Origin: an uncultured Clostridia bacterium
Lineage (GTDB): Bacteria > Bacillota > Clostridia > Christensenellales > UBA1242
DNA length: 6,125 bases
Assembly: GCA_947630075.1 (NCBI GenBank)
Contig: CANRGF010000060.1
Span: forward strand, 1-6,125
Direction: 5' to 3'
Positions 4,661 through 6,125 of this stretch are shown piece by piece. The notes below the pieces were generated by a model. The model saw only the letters and a program-made list of their open reading frames with translations. It was not told where the DNA came from and did not search any database. The translations under genes and the position numbers were made by a program. Position 1 is the first letter of the stretch. Every line of letters begins with the position of its first letter.

Positions 4661-6125
4661 TAGTCGTCTAACTTTAAAATTGTTACAAATGCTTCGCTAG
4701 GCAAATCCACACTGCCCAAGCGCCTCATTCTCTTCTTGCCTTCTTTTTGCTTCTCTAATAGTTTGCGTTTTCGCGTTACATCCCCACCATAGCATTTTGC
4801 AAGCACATCTTTACGCATGGCGGAAATAGTTTCACGCGCAATCACTTTGCCACCTATCACTGCTTGAATAGGGATTTCAAAAAGATGGCGAGGAATGACT
4901 GTTTTTAACTTCTCGCACAGCGCACGCCCGCGCGGATATGCTTTGTCCTTATGCACAATGAGTGAAAGAGCATCACAAATTTCACCATTTAGCAAGATAT
5001 CTAGCTTAACCAAATTGCTCTCTTGATAGCCTGCCAACTCGTAATCCATGCTGGCATAACCCTTGCTTAGCGATTTGATTTTGTCAAAGAAATCATAAAC
5101 AATTTCATTTAGTGGCATAGTGTAAATAAGGCGGGTGCGGTTTGCGTCAATATATTGCATATCGTGATACACTCCGCGCCTATCCGAGCACAAATCCATT
5201 ATTCCGCCCAAATACTCTTTTGGTGTGATTATCTCCATCTTAACGATTGGCTCTTCCATCTTTGTGATGCTTGCCATTGGTGGCATTTCGCTTGGATTTT
5301 TCACGTCATATTCGCGATTTTTATTATCCCAAATCTTATATTCAACGCTTGGTGCGGTGGTGATGATTTCGAGATTGAATTCTCGCTCTAAGCGTTCGGT
5401 GATAATCTCCATGTGCAAAAGACCCAAAAACCCGCATCTAAATCCGTGTCCAAGCGCGAGCGATGTTTCTTTTGTGAAATGCAAGCTAGCGTCATTTAAT
5501 TTCAACTTCTCAAGAGCGTCATTTAACTCTTGATATTTATCGCCATCTAGCGGATAAATGCCACAAAAAACCACGCTTGTGGCCTCTTTATAGCCGTCAA
5601 GTGGCTTTTTAACCGGATTGCTTTTTAAAGTGATTGTGTCCCCTACCTTTGTGTCTGACACATTTTTTATTGACGCGGCAATATAACCCACCTCGCCAGC
5701 TTTGAGATTTTCGGTTGGTGTTGGCTGCGGAGTGAAAATCCCCACCTCTGTAACCACAAAAGATTTTTGCGTTTGCATAAACAAAATTTCATCGCCAACT
5801 TTCACGCTTCCATCAAAAATGCGCACCATGCTGACCGCACCTTTATAACTATCATAATAACTATCAAAAATTAATGCTTTGAGCGGATCGTCTTCCTCTC
5901 CCTTTGGGCAAGGCATATTTTTAACCACGGCATCTAGCACGCTGGTGATGTTTAGCCCCGTTTTGGCACTAATTTCACACGCTTCATCACACGGAATGCC
6001 TATCACATCTTCAATTTCTTTTTTTGTGCCTTCAATATCTGCACTTGGCAGGTCAATCTTATTAATGACAGGCACTATTTCTAGATTTGCGTCAAGCGCG
6101 AGATAGACATTCGCAAGCGTTTGAG
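4660..6125 (-). CDS. lepA: Elongation factor 4 (LepA), translational GTPase, 5' end beyond window
   Basis: Ribosome-bound GTPase related to EF-G, implicated in back-translocation and in 30S assembly. The open frame runs to the window edge: 487 whole codons are visible, starting QTLANVYLALDANLEIVPV. The visible part contains the G4 motif NKID (21-24) and G5 SAKTG (52-56), then domain II, the GHGFRCGFLGLLHMEIITERLEREF block of domain III, the EF-G-like domain V, and the LepA-specific C-terminal domain ending in a basic stretch (KRKLLEKQKEGKKRMRR) and DLPSEAFVTILKLDD. About 110 N-terminal residues with G1-G3 are missing, judged from a family length near 600. A GTG at 6075-6073 is an internal valine (IVPVINKID), not the start. 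The gene is upstream of and overlaps hemW, a common Firmicutes arrangement. Confidence 0.98.
   Translation of the reverse strand, partial: QTLANVYLALDANLEIVPVINKIDLPSADIEGTKKEIEDVIGIPCDEACEISAKTGLNITSVLDAVVKNMPCPKGEEDDPLKALIFDSYYDSYKGAVSMVRIFDGSVKVGDEILFMQTQKSFVVTEVGIFTPQPTPTENLKAGEVGYIAASIKNVSDTKVGDTITLKSNPVKKPLDGYKEATSVVFCGIYPLDGDKYQELNDALEKLKLNDASLHFTKETSLALGHGFRCGFLGLLHMEIITERLEREFNLEIITTAPSVEYKIWDNKNREYDVKNPSEMPPMASITKMEEPIVKMEIITPKEYLGGIMDLCSDRRGVYHDMQYIDANRTRLIYTMPLNEIVYDFFDKIKSLSKGYASMDYELAGYQESNLVKLDILLNGEICDALSLIVHKDKAYPRGRALCEKLKTVIPRHLFEIPIQAVIGGKVIARETISAMRKDVLAKCYGGDVTRKRKLLEKQKEGKKRMRRLGSVDLPSEAFVTILKLDD

Noticed and set aside
5155..5533. Plus-strand open frames inside lepA
   Set aside because: They lie opposite highly conserved LepA domains and lack ribosome sites and recognisable products. 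Antisense shadows, as are the plus-strand frames over hrcA, grpE and dnaK.
4660..6075. lepA starting at the GTG at 6075
   Set aside because: The frame stays open to the window edge and encodes conserved LepA sequence upstream (QTLANVYLALDANLEI), so this GTG is an internal valine.

Overview
All recognisable genes lie on the minus strand, so the biology reads from position 6125 down to 1. The order is lepA (elongation factor 4, 5' end missing), hemW (radical-SAM haem chaperone), an unrecognised 140-residue gene, hrcA (heat-shock repressor), grpE, then dnaK (3' end missing). This lepA-hemW-hrcA-grpE-dnaK order is the classic stress locus of Firmicutes and relatives. Three further signs point to an AT-rich monoderm: a CIRCE operator in front of hrcA, strong AAAGGAG-type ribosome sites, and a DnaK without the roughly 24-residue insertion that Gram-negative DnaKs carry in the ATPase domain. 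Tryptophan is read from TGG and hrcA stops at TGA, so the genetic code is standard. I cannot name a species.

Positions 6125-3530 hold lepA and hemW, joined by a one-base TAATG stop/start overlap, which suggests translational coupling. Positions 3511-3021 are a self-contained monocistron: a consensus promoter starting 19 bases after the hemW stop, the unknown gene, and a clear intrinsic terminator whose loop contains the gene's stop codon. This insulates the upstream genes from the heat-shock operon.

Positions 2990-1 are the heat-shock operon. A TTGACA-N17-TAAAAT promoter is overlapped at its expected start site by CIRCE, and an extra CIRCE-like half-site sits inside the promoter spacer. HrcA should bind here and repress its own gene together with grpE and dnaK. 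hrcA and grpE overlap by four bases (ATGA).

The most unusual part is the 277-base gap between grpE and dnaK (998-1274). It holds no full-size gene but is dense in structure. There is an 8-codon micro-ORF (MPKIICCS) with a good ribosome site, whose ribosome site and first codons resemble the real dnaK start. A long hairpin can mask that ribosome site. A second hairpin has a competing partner. A long-range AU-rich pairing can mask the dnaK ribosome site itself. I suggest, as inference only, a cis-acting RNA element (possibly thermosensing) that adds translational control of DnaK to HrcA/CIRCE transcriptional control.
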